This document shows positions 62,849-64,000 of a stretch of DNA of 64,000 nucleotides, piece by piece. Positions within the stretch are counted from its first letter, which is position 1; every line of letters starts with the position of its first letter. The notes under the pieces are model-generated. The model was not told the DNA's origin, did no database searches, and saw only the letters and a program-made list of their open reading frames with translations. This DNA comes from Actinomyces faecalis (GTDB lineage Bacteria; Actinomycetota; Actinomycetes; Actinomycetales; Actinomycetaceae). Position numbers and translations under genes: made by a program. The stretch is taken from assembly GCF_013184985.2 (NCBI RefSeq), contig NZ_CP063418.1, positions 2,542,001 to 2,606,000 of the forward strand, in the 5' to 3' direction.

Positions 62849-62960
62849 GGCTCCTCCTCATCGCGTGGGTGAATGCCTCCGACCTCGAGGGTACCTGTCG
62901 CCCACGTCCCGGGAACCCGCTGCCAGGTGGAGCACAGCGCGGGACGGCTCACACCCGCGT

Positions 62961-63180
62961 CTACGAGGTGACGTAGCTTCCGGCGCGCTCGAAGAACTCC
63001 TCGATCCTGCCCGCTCGCTCGTCAGCGCCCTCCACACGTACGGAGATCGCGTCCAGGAGGGCTTCCAGCACGGCCATGAGCGGGACCCGGCTACGGAACA
63101 TCGGGCTGGCCTGGCTCGTGATCGCCAGCAGGTGGTCAGCCTCTGCCGTGGTGCCGAGCTGGAGGGGCCCCTTCTTCTGA
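62961..63180 (-). pseudogene. C-terminal remnant of an RpiR/MurR-family regulator
   Basis: About 73 codons reading HLLAITSQASPMFRSRVPLM and RAGRIEEFFERAGSYVTS, matching the end of the SIS domain of RpiR-type sugar-phosphate regulators. The N-terminal helix-turn-helix and most of the SIS domain are missing; its broken 5' end abuts the lyase fragment at about 63170. Confidence 0.6.
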
Positions 63181-63401
63181 CCGAGCACGTCCTCATGGAG
63201 CTCGCTCCTGCCATCGGCCACGAGAAGGCGCACGACGTCCTGCAGGAGTACGTCACGCAGTACCAGCGCACAGGCGTGAGCCTGCGTGAGTACCTGGATT
63301 CACGTCCGGACACCCGCGAGGCTGTGGCTGGTATCGACCTGGAGGCCGCCACGGACCTGCGCAGCTACCTGGGCCTGGCTCGCGAGGTCGCCAGGCTCTA
63401 G
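63165..63401 (+). pseudogene. C-terminal remnant of an aspartase/fumarase-superfamily lyase
   Basis: About 78 codons: LLLTEHVLMELAPAIGHEKA, then [19 protein letters not shown] and the tail [14 protein letters not shown]. This resembles the end of PcaB/adenylosuccinate lyase-type proteins. The signature GSSxMPxKxN and all upstream parts are missing. Joined head-to-head with the RpiR remnant. Confidence 0.6.
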
Positions 63402-63477
63402 GAGCACCACCCCCTCAACCGGCTGGGCCGGACAGCAGTGCCTGACACTCGCTGTCCGGCCCGGTCACAATGGCCGC

Positions 63478-64000
63478 GTGAGCAGCACGCCGTCCGGACC
63501 TCCCCCCGACCCCATCGCCCGTCTGCTGGCCGACCCGCCGCAGCTGCCGGTCGTGGCCGGCCTGCCGCACCTGCGTGAGCTGCTCACCACGGCGACGACG
63601 TCGGGGCAGGCCAGGTCCGTCGTCGTCACCGCCCCGCCCGGCACAGGAAAGACGACCCTCGTGCCCCCGCTCGTGGCTGACGTCGCGCGCCAGTCCGCTG
63701 ACGTCCCAGGATCTCCAGTCCCCGGCCGCGTCCTGGTCACCCAGCCGCGTCGCATGGCCGCTCGCGCCGCGGCACGGCGCCTGGCCAGCCTGCTGGGGGA
63801 GAAGGTCGGACAGAGCGTGGGCTACGCCGTGCGCGGCGACCGACGCGCAAGCGCCTCCACCCGGATCGAGGTGGTGACCGCAGGACTGGCGCTACGCAGG
63901 CTGCAGGCCGACCCGGACCTGCCGGGCGTGTCCGCCGTCGTCCTGGACGAGGTCCACGAGCGCTCCCTGGAGGGCGACCTCCTGCTGGCGCTGCTGCTGG
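63478..64000 (+). CDS. hrpB: ATP-dependent helicase HrpB, 5' part
   Basis: First 174 codons of a DEAH-family helicase; continues past the window. Walker A is in [14 protein letters not shown] (about 50-63), motif Ia in [17 protein letters not shown] and the box [18 protein letters not shown], all typical of HrpB. GTG start 6 nt after CACAAT, so possibly leaderless. Confidence 0.92.
   Translation, partial: MSSTPSGPPPDPIARLLADPPQLPVVAGLPHLRELLTTATTSGQARSVVVTAPPGTGKTTLVPPLVADVARQSADVPGSPVPGRVLVTQPRRMAARAAARRLASLLGEKVGQSVGYAVRGDRRASASTRIEVVTAGLALRRLQADPDLPGVSAVVLDEVHERSLEGDLLLALLL

Overview
The window is a stretch of high-GC actinobacterial chromosome. The gene set points to an Actinomycetaceae member (Actinomyces/Schaalia-like): WhiB regulator, Tad secretion genes, septum-formation lipoprotein, actinobacterial 2Fe-2S ferrochelatase, coproporphyrin-type heme synthesis, many GTG starts and many apparently leaderless genes. 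Genus is inference. Gene order echoes a conserved actinobacterial backbone (in Mycobacterium tuberculosis: ssd/tad, HAD phosphatase, ephE, nth, crp, whiB4, ponA2, metallophosphatase, ask-asd, murT-gatD, recR-dnaX), broken by accessory insertions.

Layout. 1-4.8 kb: 5' part of a domain-permuted GH3 glycosidase, a PAP2 phosphatase, a class I methyltransferase and a PH-domain membrane protein. 4.8-8.1 kb: a short Tad operon (Ssd-like, TadA, fused TadB-TadC) with no pilin genes. 8.3-14.4 kb: HAD phosphatase, degenerate Fic protein, two paralogous membrane proteins, AzlCD exporter, alpha/beta hydrolase without its nucleophile. 14.5-20.2 kb: nth, divergent crp with a strong promoter and putative CRP operator, whiB, class A PBP, metallophosphoesterase. 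20.2-25 kb: tRNA-Pro, PAP2-lipid kinase fusion, murT-gatD, Nudix. 25-28.2 kb: feoA-feoB-nfu with an iron box.

28.1-31.7 kb is a visibly AT-richer island encoding a secreted aromatic-rich peptide translationally coupled to an ABC ATPase and an FtsX-type permease. It is the best candidate here for an undescribed peptide or bacteriocin system. 32.5-44.1 kb holds the C5, coproporphyrin-dependent heme pathway (all but gltX): hemQ-hemH-hemA on one strand and hemE-Y-C-D-B-L on the other.

44.1-53.2 kb: PspC protein, Dps, thioredoxin, asd and lysC (with an internal start for a separate regulatory subunit), a collapsed ABC-F gene, recR, dnaX and the SRP RNA. 53.3-55.4 kb: a decayed ~2 kb integrative element in tRNA-Ser(GGA), bounded by a 16-bp direct repeat and carrying a Panacea-Doc toxin-antitoxin pair, a frameshifted integrase and other remnants. 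55.5-64 kb: septum-formation lipoprotein, LytR_C protein, uracil permease, two paralogous glutamine amidotransferase-fold proteins (one lacking both catalytic residues), a nucleoside phosphorylase-like protein, two truncated genes joined at their broken ends, and the start of hrpB.
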